Under the pieces are notes generated by a model. The model saw only the letters and a list, made by a program, of their open reading frames with translations. It was not told the DNA's origin and searched no databases. A DNA stretch of 64,000 nt from Micromonospora sp. NBC_01699. Its GTDB lineage: Bacteria; Actinomycetota; Actinomycetes; Mycobacteriales; Micromonosporaceae. The stretch's first letter is position 1; every line of letters begins with the position of its first letter. The stretch spans positions 2,790,001-2,854,000 of the forward strand of contig NZ_CP109199.1 of assembly GCF_036250065.1 (NCBI RefSeq), in the 5' to 3' direction. The position numbers were made by a program, and so were the translations under genes. This document shows, piece by piece, positions 8,242 to 16,968 of this stretch.

Positions 8242-9168
8242 ATGGCAGCCATGCGGCACGGCAAATACCGGTTCCTGGCCGGCGCGATCCTGCCCGGGCT
8301 GCTGTTGTACGCGGTGTTCGTGCTCTCCCCGTACGCGCAGGCGTTCTATCTGTCCCTGACCGACTGGACCGGGGTGTCGGGCGAGGTCGGCTTCGTCGGG
8401 CTGGACAACTTCCGGCGGCTGCTCGACGACCGGCTGTTCCTGTCGGCACTGCGCAACAACGGGCTGATGCTGCTGGTCGTACCGTTGGCCACCATCCTGC
8501 TCGGTCTGCTGCTCGCCGCGTTGGTCAACTTCGGCGGTCGGCGCGGCAGCACGGGACTGGCCGGGATCCGGGGCGGCGAGTTCTACAAGATCGCGTACTT
8601 CTTCCCGCAGTTGCTCTCGCTGCCGATCGTCGCCGTGCTCTGGCAGTTCGTCTACCACCCCAACGAGGGACTGCTCAACGGCTTCCTGCGTGCCGTCGGC
8701 CTGGACGCGCTGGCCCACGCCTGGCTCGGTGACCCCGCGTTGGCGCTCTCGGCGGTGATGGCGGTGCTGGTCTGGTCGTCGGTCGGCTTCTACATGGTGC
8801 TGTTCTCGGCCGCGATGGAGTCGATCCCGCGCGACGTGCTGGAGGCGGCCGTGCTCGACGGCGCCGGCCGGCTCGCCACCCTGCGCCGGATCATCGTGCC
8901 GCTGCTCTGGGACAACGTCCAGGTCGCGTTCGTCTACCTGGGCGTACTGGCCCTGGACGGGTTCGCGGTGGTGCAGGTGATGACCGCCGGTCCGGGCGGA
9001 CCGGACGGTGCCACCGAGGTGATCGGGCTCGGCCTTTACCGCAGTGCCTTCACGTACGGCAAGTTCGGTTACGCCGCCGCCATGGGCGTGACCCTGTTCT
9101 TCCTGACCCTCGCGTTCGCCGTGATCGCGCTGCGGGCCAGCCGACGGGAACGGGTGGAACTGTCATGA
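8242..9168 (+). CDS. Sugar ABC transporter permease 1 (MsmF/NgcF type)
   Basis: A 308-aa inner-membrane protein with about six transmembrane segments, starting near FLAGAILPGLLLYAVFVLSPY. The ATPase-contact EAA loop is visible as EAAVLDGAGRLATLRRIIVPLL. ATG 8242 follows the binding-protein stop by 8 bp; ATG 8251 is an alternative. Its stop overlaps the next permease (ATGA). No ATP-binding gene is present, as is usual for actinomycete sugar transporters that share an MsiK-type ATPase. Confidence 0.9.
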   Translation: MAAMRHGKYRFLAGAILPGLLLYAVFVLSPYAQAFYLSLTDWTGVSGEVGFVGLDNFRRLLDDRLFLSALRNNGLMLLVVPLATILLGLLLAALVNFGGRRGSTGLAGIRGGEFYKIAYFFPQLLSLPIVAVLWQFVYHPNEGLLNGFLRAVGLDALAHAWLGDPALALSAVMAVLVWSSVGFYMVLFSAAMESIPRDVLEAAVLDGAGRLATLRRIIVPLLWDNVQVAFVYLGVLALDGFAVVQVMTAGPGGPDGATEVIGLGLYRSAFTYGKFGYAAAMGVTLFFLTLAFAVIALRASRRERVELS

Positions 9169-10058
9169 CCGCGGTCGTCGACCGGCCGGCGCGACCGGCC
9201 ACCCGTGCCGAGCGGACCGATTCGTCGCCCCGGTCCGGGCGGGCCGGTGACGTCGCCGCCCACCTGTTCCTGGTCGGCTGGGCGGTGCTGGTCACCGTGC
9301 CGCTGCTCTGGGCGGTGGTCAGCTCGCTCAAGACCGACCGGGAGATCCTGACCAGCCCGTGGACGCCACCGGCCCAGCCGCAGTTTCACAACTGGTCCCG
9401 GGCCTGGACCGAGGCGTCGATCGGCTCCTACTTCGTCAACAGCGCGATAGTGGTCGGCACCGCACTCGTCCTGACCATGCTGCTCGGCTCGCTGGTGGCG
9501 TACGCGCTCGCCCGCTACACCTTCCCCGGCAATCGGCTGCTCTACTACCTGTTCGTCTCCGGCATCCTGTTCCCGGTGTTCCTCGCCCTGGTGCCGCTGT
9601 TCTTCGTGGTCAAGCAACTCGGGCTGCTCGGCACCTATCCGGGGCTGATCCTCGTCTACACCGCGTACGCGCTGCCGTTCACCGTGTTCTTCCTGCACTC
9701 GTTCTTCCGTACGCTGCCCACGGCGATCGCCGAGGCCGCCTTCATCGACGGCTGCTCGCACGCCGGGGTGTTCTTCCGGGTGATGCTGCCGTTGGCCCGG
9801 CCGGGCCTGGTCAGCATCGGGATCTTCAACTTCCTCGGGCTGTGGAACCAGTACCTGCTGCCGCTCGTGCTCAACCCCGACCCCGACCGGTACGTGCTCG
9901 CCCAGGGCCTCGCGGCGCTGTCGGTCAGCCAGGGCTACCGCAGCGACTGGAGTGGACTGTTCGCCGGTCTGACCATCGCGATGCTGCCGGTCCTCGCCGC
10001 GTACGTGCTCTTTCAGCGCCAGATCCGCTCCGGCCTCACCGCCGGTGCGGTGCGGTAG
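9165..10058 (+). CDS. Sugar ABC transporter permease 2 (MsmG/NgcG type)
   Basis: A 297-aa partner permease with about six transmembrane segments. The EAA loop reads EAAFIDGCSHAGVFFRVMLPL. An Arg-rich cytoplasmic N-terminus precedes the first membrane span (HLFLVGWAVLVTVPLLWAVV). Together with the preceding permease it would form the channel for an amino-sugar monomer or short oligosaccharide. Confidence 0.9.
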   Translation: MTAVVDRPARPATRAERTDSSPRSGRAGDVAAHLFLVGWAVLVTVPLLWAVVSSLKTDREILTSPWTPPAQPQFHNWSRAWTEASIGSYFVNSAIVVGTALVLTMLLGSLVAYALARYTFPGNRLLYYLFVSGILFPVFLALVPLFFVVKQLGLLGTYPGLILVYTAYALPFTVFFLHSFFRTLPTAIAEAAFIDGCSHAGVFFRVMLPLARPGLVSIGIFNFLGLWNQYLLPLVLNPDPDRYVLAQGLAALSVSQGYRSDWSGLFAGLTIAMLPVLAAYVLFQRQIRSGLTAGAVR

Positions 10059-10184
10059 CGCCCGCTTCCGCCTCGCCGCCGGGGCGGTGAGGTGACGCCC
10101 GCCCGGCTCTCCCGTCCGGCACCGCCACGGCCGACGACCGTCGTCCGGCCGTACCCATCCTTTGATCCATTGTGAGGAGACCCC

Positions 10185-11378
10185 GTGTCCACGAAACCCA
10201 CCGTGAGAAGTCTCGCGGCCGGTGCGGCGGCCGTCCTGGCCGCCGGAACGCTCGCCGGCATCACCGCGACCGCGTCCGCCGGCACCGCCCCGGCCGGCGC
10301 CCCCGCCATCGCCGCCAACTGCGGCGTGCTCTTCGACGACTTCGCCTACTCGTCGTCGTCCGACCCGGCGATCGCCGCCCGCAACTGGACCGTACGCACC
10401 AACTCCGGCGGTCCGGGCGTGCCCGGCGCGGCCTGGCCGGCGGCGAACGTCAGCTTCCCCACCGACGGCGGGCAGAAGGTCCTCCAGCTCACCGCCAAGA
10501 CCGACGGTACGGCCGGCGGCACCAGCCACGCCGAGTTCTTCCACCAGCGCAAGTTCTTCGAGGGCACCTACGCCAGCCGGGTCCGGTTCACCGACGCGCC
10601 CACGTCCGGCCCGGACGGTGACCGCCTGGTCGAGACGTTCTTCACCATCACCCCGCTGGACCGGCCGCTCGACCCGAACTACGGCGAGATCGACTTCGAG
10701 TACCTGCCGAACGGTGGCTGGGGTGAGCAGGGACCGATCTTCTACCAGACCACCTGGGAGACGTACCAGAACGAGCCGTGGCAGGCCGACAACACCCACA
10801 CCGCCCAGCGGACCAGCTTCAACGGCTGGCACGACCTGGTCTTCACGGTCGCCGACGGCCGGGTGAAGTACTTCGTCGACGGCGTGCAGGTCGCCGACCA
10901 CGGGGACCGCTACTACCCGGAAACCCCGATGTCGATCAACTTCAACCTGTGGTTCATCGACCTGCTGGGTCGTACCGGCACCGGGCTCGCGACGTACATC
11001 CAGCAGGTCGACTACCTCTACTACGCCGACCGGGAGGTGATCAGCACGGCCGAGGCGCGCAACCGGGTCACCGCGTACCGCACGGCGGGCACCAGCCACG
11101 TCGACACGGTGGGCGCCGGTGGCACCTGCACCACCACCCCGCCGACGACACCGACCACCCGCCCGCCGACCACTCCGCCGACCACCCGGCCGCCGACCAC
11201 TCCGCCGACGACCGCACCGCCGGCCAACTGCGCCGCCGCCCCGGCCTGGGACTGGGGGACCGTCTACCTGGAGGGTGCCCGAGTGAAGCACAACGGGCGG
11301 CTGTGGCAGGCCAACTGGTGGACCCAGGGCTCCGAGCCCGGCCTGACCGCACAGTGGCGCGACCTCGGTCGCTGCTGA
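10185..11378 (+). CDS. Secreted GH16-like glycoside hydrolase with CBM5/12 module
   Basis: A 397-aa secreted enzyme. A signal peptide covers about residues 1-44. The GH16 jelly-roll domain spans about 46-285, and the signature EIDFE supplies E168 (nucleophile), D170 and E172 (acid/base). A Thr/Pro linker (about 313-345) leads to a C-terminal CBM5/12 chitin-binding module marked by VYLEGARVKHNGRLWQANWW. GTG 10185 has GAGGAG 5 bp upstream. The linked amino-sugar transporter and the chitin-binding module suggest the enzyme works on chitin-containing cell walls, perhaps cutting the beta-glucan; GH16 itself is not a chitinase family. It is separated from the permeases by 126 bp with its own ribosome site. 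Confidence 0.85.
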   Translation: MSTKPTVRSLAAGAAAVLAAGTLAGITATASAGTAPAGAPAIAANCGVLFDDFAYSSSSDPAIAARNWTVRTNSGGPGVPGAAWPAANVSFPTDGGQKVLQLTAKTDGTAGGTSHAEFFHQRKFFEGTYASRVRFTDAPTSGPDGDRLVETFFTITPLDRPLDPNYGEIDFEYLPNGGWGEQGPIFYQTTWETYQNEPWQADNTHTAQRTSFNGWHDLVFTVADGRVKYFVDGVQVADHGDRYYPETPMSINFNLWFIDLLGRTGTGLATYIQQVDYLYYADREVISTAEARNRVTAYRTAGTSHVDTVGAGGTCTTTPPTTPTTRPPTTPPTTRPPTTPPTTAPPANCAAAPAWDWGTVYLEGARVKHNGRLWQANWWTQGSEPGLTAQWRDLGRC

Positions 11379-11419
11379 CATCCGTACGTCCGGCGGGCTC
11401 GGTTGCGCCGACGGCGGCG

Positions 11420-11470
11420 CGGGCTCTCCCGTCGTACCGGGTGGTGGGACCCGGTCGACGGGAGAGCCCG
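11420..11470. terminator. Strong bidirectional hairpin between convergent genes
   Basis: Perfect 15-bp outer arms (11420-11434 and 11456-11470) enclose a second 7-bp stem (ACCGGGT/ACCCGGT). There is no T-run, as is usual in actinomycetes. It lies between the stop codons of the GH16 and metallopeptidase genes and can serve both strands. Confidence 0.85.
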
Positions 11471-11490
11471 TCAGCGTGGAGGTGGGGCGT

Positions 11491-12384
11491 CTACCGGCCG
11501 GCGCCGAAGGTGTCGCAGGCGGTCGGGTCACCGGTGTCGAAACCCCGGCGGAACCACTCCTGGCGTTGGGCCGAGCTGCCGTGGGTGAACGCCGACTCGT
11601 CGATCCGGCCGCCCGAGCGTTCCTGGATGGCGTCGTCACCGATCGCGGCGGCGGTGTCCAGACCCTCCTGGATGTCCTGGTCGGAAATGCTGGTGAAGAT
11701 CTTCTCGCCCCGTTCGTCGGCGGTTCCGGTGGCGTTCTTCGCCCAGGCGCCCGCGTAACAGTCGGCTTGCAGTTCGAGTGCGACCGACAGTTCGTTCGCC
11801 TGCCCCGGATCGCGAGCCTGTTGCTTGCGCAGTTGCGCCTCGGTACCGAGCAGGTCCTGCACGTGGTGGCCGTATTCGTGGGCCAGCACATAGGGCTGGG
11901 CGAATTCGCCGGTCGCGCCGAGTTGTTCGGCCAACTGGCGGTAGAAGCTCAGGTCGATGTAGACAAGATCGTCGGCCGGGCAGTAGAACGGGCCGACGCC
12001 CGAGTCGGCCGCACCGCACCCGGTGTTCACCGCCTGTTCGAAGAAGACCGTGTCGGACTCGGTGTACGGCTTGTCGAACTTCTCCGGCATCGTCCGCTGC
12101 CACCAGGTCTGGATCGAGTTGACGTACAGCGTGTTGCGGCAGTCGAGCTGTTGCAGCGCGTCGTCGGCCGAGCACCGCTGTTCGATCGCGGTGTTGTCGC
12201 CCTGCTCGTCGCCGCTGGTCAGGGCGTTGAGCCCAAAGCCGCCGCCGACCAGCGCGACCAGCACGGTGACGATGACGCCGACCAGGCCGCCGCCACCGCC
12301 GAGGGAGAATCCGCCCGACCCGCCCGATCCACGTCGGTCCTCCACCTGGCTGGTGTCGATCTCCGCGTTCTCGTTCAGTTCCAT
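11491..12384 (-). CDS. YpfJ-type neutral zinc metallopeptidase
   Basis: A 297-aa protein with a cytoplasmic N-terminus, one transmembrane segment after a Gly-rich stretch (GGGGGLVGVIVTVLVALVGG), and an external peptidase domain. The zinc motif HEYGHH within YVLAHEYGHHVQDLLG gives the two His ligands and catalytic Glu, and YIDLSFYRQL is characteristic of the family. ATG 12384 has GGAG 5 bp upstream; the frame extends further but without a better start. Substrates are unknown for this family. It is transcribed alone, divergent from the flavoprotein gene. Confidence 0.88.
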   Translation of the reverse strand: MELNENAEIDTSQVEDRRGSGGSGGFSLGGGGGLVGVIVTVLVALVGGGFGLNALTSGDEQGDNTAIEQRCSADDALQQLDCRNTLYVNSIQTWWQRTMPEKFDKPYTESDTVFFEQAVNTGCGAADSGVGPFYCPADDLVYIDLSFYRQLAEQLGATGEFAQPYVLAHEYGHHVQDLLGTEAQLRKQQARDPGQANELSVALELQADCYAGAWAKNATGTADERGEKIFTSISDQDIQEGLDTAAAIGDDAIQERSGGRIDESAFTHGSSAQRQEWFRRGFDTGDPTACDTFGAGR

Positions 12385-12696
12385 CAGGACTCCAGTTCGA
12401 CGGGGACGGCACTGCCGACATGTCCGGATCTGCACTGGTGTGGCGGGGCTGAATCCGGATGGCGATGCGATACCCCGACGCCCTGATCGGTAATCCCGGT
12501 GCGAAAGCCCCGGGTCGTCGAGGCGGTATTCGGCCCGGTCGCCGACATGCTAGATTCCGCGCGTCCTTGTCCTCCTTCCGCGACGGTCCTCACGGTCGTC
12601 GCGCCCCCGCTGCGAAAAGCGCCGGTGGCTGGCGTCGGGCAGCGGGACGGCCGAGCAGTGGTGGCCGACAATACGCCGAAGGTGATGAATCAGCGC
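12385..12696. other. 312-bp divergent intergenic region
   Basis: It holds the promoters of the metallopeptidase (leftward) and the flavoprotein (rightward). A -10-like TAGATT at 12551 faces right but has no clear -35. No convincing gene, hairpin or repeat is visible. Confidence 0.5.
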
Positions 12697-14196
12697 ATGA
12701 CGAGAACACCCCACACAGTTGTCATCGGAGCGGGCCCGGCCGGCCTGACCGCGGCATACCAGCTGACCAAGCGCCAGGCTTCGGTCGAGGTGTTCGAGGC
12801 CGACGACCAGGTCGGTGGGATCAGTCGCACGGTGGAGCGCGAGGGCTGGCGTTTCGACATCGGTGGGCACCGGTTCTTCACCAAGGTCTCGTCGGTCGAG
12901 GCACTGTGGCACGAGATCCTGCCGGACTCCGACTTCCTGCTCCGGCCTCGGATGAGCCGGATCCACTACCGCGAGAAGCTGTTCGACTACCCGCTCAAGG
13001 CCGGCAACGCGCTGGGCAACCTCGGGGTGTTCGAGGCGGCCCGCTGCGTCGGCTCGTACCTGTGGGCCCAGGTCCGGCCGCCGAAGGACCAGAGCCACTT
13101 CGAGGGCTGGGTCACCGCCCGGTTCGGCAAACGGCTCTACTCGATCTTCTTCAAGACCTACACCGAGAAGCTGTGGGGCATCCCGGCGACCGAGTTGCAG
13201 GCCACCTGGGCGGCCCAGCGGATCAAGAACCTGTCGCTGGCCAACGCGGTGGTCAACGCCCTGATGCCGAAGCGGAACCAGAAGGACATCACCAGCCTGA
13301 TCGAGGAGTTCCAGTACCCGAAGTTCGGCCCCGGCATGATGTGGGAGCGGGCGGCCGAGCACGTGGCCAAGGCCGGCGGGGTGGTCACCCTGAACACCTG
13401 GGCCAGGACCGTGCACCGCGAGGACGGCCGGGCGGTCGCGGTGACCGTCGCCGACGCCGACGACGAGCGCCGGGTCGAGGCCGACCACGTCGTGTCGACC
13501 ATGCCGATCTCCGAGCTGATCAAGGTGATGGACCCGCCGGCCCCGGACGACGTACGGGCCGCCGCCGACGCGCTGCGCTACCGCGACTTCCTCACCATCG
13601 CCCTGGTGGTTCCGGAGGAGGCCGGCTTCCCGGACAACTGGATCTACGTGCACACCCCCGGTGTACGGGTCGGCCGGATCCAGAACTTCGGCTCGTGGTC
13701 GCCCTACCTGGTGCAGGACGGGTTCACCTGCCTCGGTCTGGAGTACTTCGTCAACGAGGGCGACGACCTGTGGGAGATGGCCGACGACGACCTGATCAAA
13801 CTCGGCACCGAGGAGTTGGAGCGGCTGCGGCTGGTCACCTCGGGTGCGGTCAGCGCCGGGTACGTGGTCCGGATGCCGAAGGCGTACCCGGTCTACGACG
13901 AGGGCTACGAGAACGCCGTCGACACCATCCGGCACTGGCTCGCCGAGGCGGTGCCGAACGTGCACCCGGTCGGCCGCAACGGCATGCACCGCTACAACAA
14001 CCAGGACCACTCGATGCTCACCGCGATGCTGACCGCGGAGAACATCCTCGACGGCACCACCCACGACGTGTGGCAGGTCAACGTCGAGGAGGAGTACCAC
14101 GAGGAGAAGGGCTCCGCCGGATCCGGGTCGTCGGGTTCGGGTGACCACGGCACCGGGCGGGCCGCTCCCGTGCTGCCGAAGCAGCCGGCGCGGTGA
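12697..14196 (+). CDS. NAD(P)/FAD-dependent oxidoreductase, UDP-galactopyranose-mutase-like
   Basis: A 499-aa flavoprotein. The dinucleotide-binding motif VVIGAGPAGLTAAYQL is at the extreme N-terminus, followed by the FAD-ribose Glu (VEVFEADDQVGGISR) and the DIGGHRFFTK motif typical of amine-oxidase/UDP-galactopyranose-mutase relatives. ATG 12697 is chosen because it places the Rossmann motif at the N-terminus; ATG 12685 is possible. The stop overlaps the GTG of the membrane protein gene (GTGA), so the two are coupled. A role in cell-envelope glycolipid synthesis is inferred from that pairing. The last 30 residues are Ser/Gly/Pro-rich and probably disordered. Confidence 0.82.
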   Translation: MTRTPHTVVIGAGPAGLTAAYQLTKRQASVEVFEADDQVGGISRTVEREGWRFDIGGHRFFTKVSSVEALWHEILPDSDFLLRPRMSRIHYREKLFDYPLKAGNALGNLGVFEAARCVGSYLWAQVRPPKDQSHFEGWVTARFGKRLYSIFFKTYTEKLWGIPATELQATWAAQRIKNLSLANAVVNALMPKRNQKDITSLIEEFQYPKFGPGMMWERAAEHVAKAGGVVTLNTWARTVHREDGRAVAVTVADADDERRVEADHVVSTMPISELIKVMDPPAPDDVRAAADALRYRDFLTIALVVPEEAGFPDNWIYVHTPGVRVGRIQNFGSWSPYLVQDGFTCLGLEYFVNEGDDLWEMADDDLIKLGTEELERLRLVTSGAVSAGYVVRMPKAYPVYDEGYENAVDTIRHWLAEAVPNVHPVGRNGMHRYNNQDHSMLTAMLTAENILDGTTHDVWQVNVEEEYHEEKGSAGSGSSGSGDHGTGRAAPVLPKQPAR

Positions 14197-15698
14197 CCAC
14201 GCTCGCCCCCGAGCCGCCCGCCCCCCGGTTGGAACGACTGCGGGGCTGGACCATCGGCCGGTTGGGGCGACTGCCGGGTGACGCCGGCCATCTGCTGCGC
14301 CGGCACTGGGTGCTGGTGCTGCTGCTGGTGGTCGGCGCCGCCCTGCGCGTGGTGGTCATGATCGGTTACAGCCCGGCCCTGTGGTATCAGGGCGACAGCC
14401 AGAGTTACCTGGGGTTGGCCTACTCGCACCAGCCCGGCAGCGTCCGACCGTACGGCTACAGCTTCTTTCTCAGCCTGCTGGTGGAGCTGCACTCGGTTCG
14501 GCGGATCATAGCGATCCAGCACCTGATGGGACTCGGCATCGTGGTCGCCGGGTACGTCTTCCTGCAACGCCGAGGGCTGTCCCGGCTGGTCTCCACCGTC
14601 GCCGTCACGCCGCTGCTGCTGGACGCCCGTACGGTTTCGGTCGAACACTTCCTGCTCGCCGAGACGCTGTTCACCTGTCTGCTCCTGACCGGGATGCTGG
14701 CGCTGACCTGGCGGCAGGCCCCCGGCTGGCTCGGGGTGCTGGTGGCCGGTGGGGCGTTCTCCTCGGCCGCGCTCACCCGCTCGATCGGGCTGGCCGCGCT
14801 CGCGGTGCCGGTGCTCTACCTGCTGCTGCGCCGGCTGAACTGGCGCCGTACGGGTGCCTTCCTCGTGGTCGTCGCGATCGCGCTCGGCGGTTACCTGGTC
14901 TGGTACCACAGCTACCACGGGCAGTACTCGTTCGGCACGTACGGATCCCGCTTCCTCTGGTCGCGGACGACAACCTTCGTCGACTGCGACCAGCTCGACC
15001 TGACCGCCGACGAGCGCCGGCTCTGCCCCGACCAGCCACTCGGCCGGCGACTTCCGCCGGACCTGTACCTGTGGGGCGAGGGCAGCAAGGCCGAGTACAC
15101 GCAGATGCCGGACGCGGTGTTCGGTAGCTTCGCCAGCAAGGCGATCCTCGCCCAACCCGGTGACTTCCTGGAGACGGTCGCGCTGGAGACGTGGCGGGCG
15201 ATCCGACCGGGGCCGTACCCGAACGAGCGGGTCGCCTGCGTCGCGAGCATCTGGGACTTCCCGGTCAGCGGAGACATGAGCTGCGTGCCGTACCTGGCAC
15301 CGGAGAACCCGGCCGTACGCCGCTTCGCCGGCCTCTCCGGCGAGTACGACCACCCGCTGATGGGCCCGCTGCACCGCTACTCGAAGGTGGCGACCGTACC
15401 GACGACCGGGGTGGCGCTCTGCTTCCTGCTGGTCCTGGTCCTGGCCTGCTACCGCCCCCGGGCGTCGACCCTGCGGGACCATCTCGACCCGCTGGCCTGG
15501 GTCGTGCTGGCGTTCGGCATGATCGTCGGGAGCGTGGCCACGTCGGCGATCGACCCCCGCTACACCGTTCCCTCGCTGCCCCTGGCGGTGATCGGGGCGG
15601 CGCTGGCCTGGCGACGCTTCCAGGTCGTGCGCCGTACGCCGACACCGGTCACCACCGTCGAGCCCGCCGGTGACGGTACGGTGACGCCGACCGGTTAA
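14193..15698 (+). CDS. Polytopic membrane protein, GT39/ArnT-like glycosyltransferase candidate
   Basis: A 501-aa protein with about nine to ten hydrophobic segments, beginning HWVLVLLLVVGAALRVVVMIG. A large external loop (about residues 250-390) carries four Cys. Asp-containing WYQGDSQSY after the first membrane span and the multi-spanning layout resemble lipid-carrier-dependent glycosyltransferases of the GT39/GT83 type, but no motif is decisive. It is coupled to the flavoprotein by GTGA, so the pair may make and transfer an envelope sugar. Confidence 0.7.
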   Translation: MTTLAPEPPAPRLERLRGWTIGRLGRLPGDAGHLLRRHWVLVLLLVVGAALRVVVMIGYSPALWYQGDSQSYLGLAYSHQPGSVRPYGYSFFLSLLVELHSVRRIIAIQHLMGLGIVVAGYVFLQRRGLSRLVSTVAVTPLLLDARTVSVEHFLLAETLFTCLLLTGMLALTWRQAPGWLGVLVAGGAFSSAALTRSIGLAALAVPVLYLLLRRLNWRRTGAFLVVVAIALGGYLVWYHSYHGQYSFGTYGSRFLWSRTTTFVDCDQLDLTADERRLCPDQPLGRRLPPDLYLWGEGSKAEYTQMPDAVFGSFASKAILAQPGDFLETVALETWRAIRPGPYPNERVACVASIWDFPVSGDMSCVPYLAPENPAVRRFAGLSGEYDHPLMGPLHRYSKVATVPTTGVALCFLLVLVLACYRPRASTLRDHLDPLAWVVLAFGMIVGSVATSAIDPRYTVPSLPLAVIGAALAWRRFQVVRRTPTPVTTVEPAGDGTVTPTG

Positions 15699-15709
15699 GG
15701 CTGACCCGT

Positions 15710-16768
15710 GTGACCATCGACGTGCACGGACACCTCAGCCCACCGGAGTCGAGGCGACGCTATCCGATGCCCCGCACGCTGGGGCAGATCGAAGAGATGA
15801 TCTCCGGCAAGCTGGCCCGTGGCGTACGGACCACCATCATCGGCAGCCCGGTCGGCGGTGGTGCGATGGTGCCGTTGCCCGGCGTCGACAACTACGCACA
15901 GGCCGAGGGCGACCTGGTCCGGCACGACGAGTGGCTGGCCGGACTGGTCGACCGGTACCCGGAGCGGCTGCGGGCGTACGTCTACGTCAACCCGTTCGGC
16001 GGCGCCGCGCACCTGGCCCGGGTCGCGCAGACCGTACGGCAGCCGCAGTTCGTCGGGCTGATCGCCAACACCAGCGTCGCCGGCCGGTACCTGGACGCAC
16101 CGGAGGCGGAGGACTTCTTCGCGCTGGCGGCGGAGGCGGACGTACCCGTACTGCTGCACCCGCCCGCGTCGCCGGCGGCCGGTGCGGGCCTGGACCACCT
16201 GTTGTTGATCGAGCAGTTGGGCCGGTTCGGCGACGTCACGATCGGGCTGGCCTGCTGCGTGCTCGGGGGCTGGTTGGACCGGTTCCCCGGGCTGAAGCTG
16301 ATCGGACCGACCGCCGGCGGCGCGCTCGGACTGCTCGCCGAGAAGCTGGACCGGATCACGACGCCGAGCCACTGGGACACCGACCCGGCGGCGCCCGCCG
16401 CCGGAGCGCCACCCGGTCCGGTGGGCCCACCCCGGCTGATGCGCCGGCTGACCGCGCTCGCCGCGCCGCCCAGCAGCTACCTGCGGCGGATCTGGGTGGA
16501 CACCGCCACCCCCAGCGCGACCGCTATCGACCTGGCACTGCGGACCTTCGGCCAGGACCGGGTGCTGTTCGGCACCGACTCGCCGCCGCTGCCGCACAGC
16601 GAACCGGGCGCCATCCTCGGCCTGCTCGACCAACTCGGCGTTTCCGTGGCGGTCCGGGACGCGGTCGGCGAGCAGAACGCCCTGGCCCTGTTCGGCGACG
16701 TCCTGCCGCCACCGCCGACGCGTACGCCGGCCATCGTCGCCGCGCCGCTCCCCGCCGCCCGCGACTGA
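15710..16768 (+). CDS. Amidohydrolase-2 family protein (ACMSD-like)
   Basis: A 352-aa TIM-barrel metal hydrolase or decarboxylase. The metal motif HGH occurs at residues 6-8 (VTIDVHGHLSPPESR), VPVLLHPPAS carries a mid-barrel His, and FGTDSPPLPHSEP supplies the C-terminal Asp. The order matches the aminocarboxymuconate-semialdehyde decarboxylase group, which contains decarboxylases and hydrolases of aromatic acids and lactones. GTG 15710 is used, 11 bp after the preceding stop and behind TAAGG. The substrate cannot be named. Confidence 0.8.
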   Translation: MTIDVHGHLSPPESRRRYPMPRTLGQIEEMISGKLARGVRTTIIGSPVGGGAMVPLPGVDNYAQAEGDLVRHDEWLAGLVDRYPERLRAYVYVNPFGGAAHLARVAQTVRQPQFVGLIANTSVAGRYLDAPEAEDFFALAAEADVPVLLHPPASPAAGAGLDHLLLIEQLGRFGDVTIGLACCVLGGWLDRFPGLKLIGPTAGGALGLLAEKLDRITTPSHWDTDPAAPAAGAPPGPVGPPRLMRRLTALAAPPSSYLRRIWVDTATPSATAIDLALRTFGQDRVLFGTDSPPLPHSEPGAILGLLDQLGVSVAVRDAVGEQNALALFGDVLPPPPTRTPAIVAAPLPAARD

Positions 16769-16855
16769 GCGCACAGCCCGATCGAAACTCGTCCGATGAA
16801 TCTGCCAGGGCGCCCGTAGTTTGATCCTTTCATCCCATCGATTGTGACCAACTCA

Positions 16856-16886
16856 TTGACAGACCTCGGATGTTTCGGGAAGATTA
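16856..16886 (+). promoter_or_regulatory. Probable fucosidase promoter
   Basis: A perfect TTGACA at 16856-16861 precedes an AT-rich AAGATTA (16880-16886) with 18 bp between. This would give a 5' UTR of about 75 bases. Confidence 0.45.
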
Positions 16887-16968
16887 TCGAGTCATTTCAA
16901 TCTCTCGAACATCCACCGTCGGCCGTCCGGGGGCCGCCGTGGATGGTGTGCGCGCAGGAGAGGGCACC

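Noticed and set aside
9069-11891. A 940-codon open frame antisense to the permease and GH16 genes
   Set aside because: It is the high-GC shadow of strongly supported genes on the other strand; its Arg/Gly/Pro-rich product has no domain, and it runs into the metallopeptidase gene in a different frame.
12550-14148. A 532-codon open frame antisense to the flavoprotein gene
   Set aside because: The + strand encodes a clear FAD-binding protein; the antisense product is low complexity (Val/Asp/Arg-rich).
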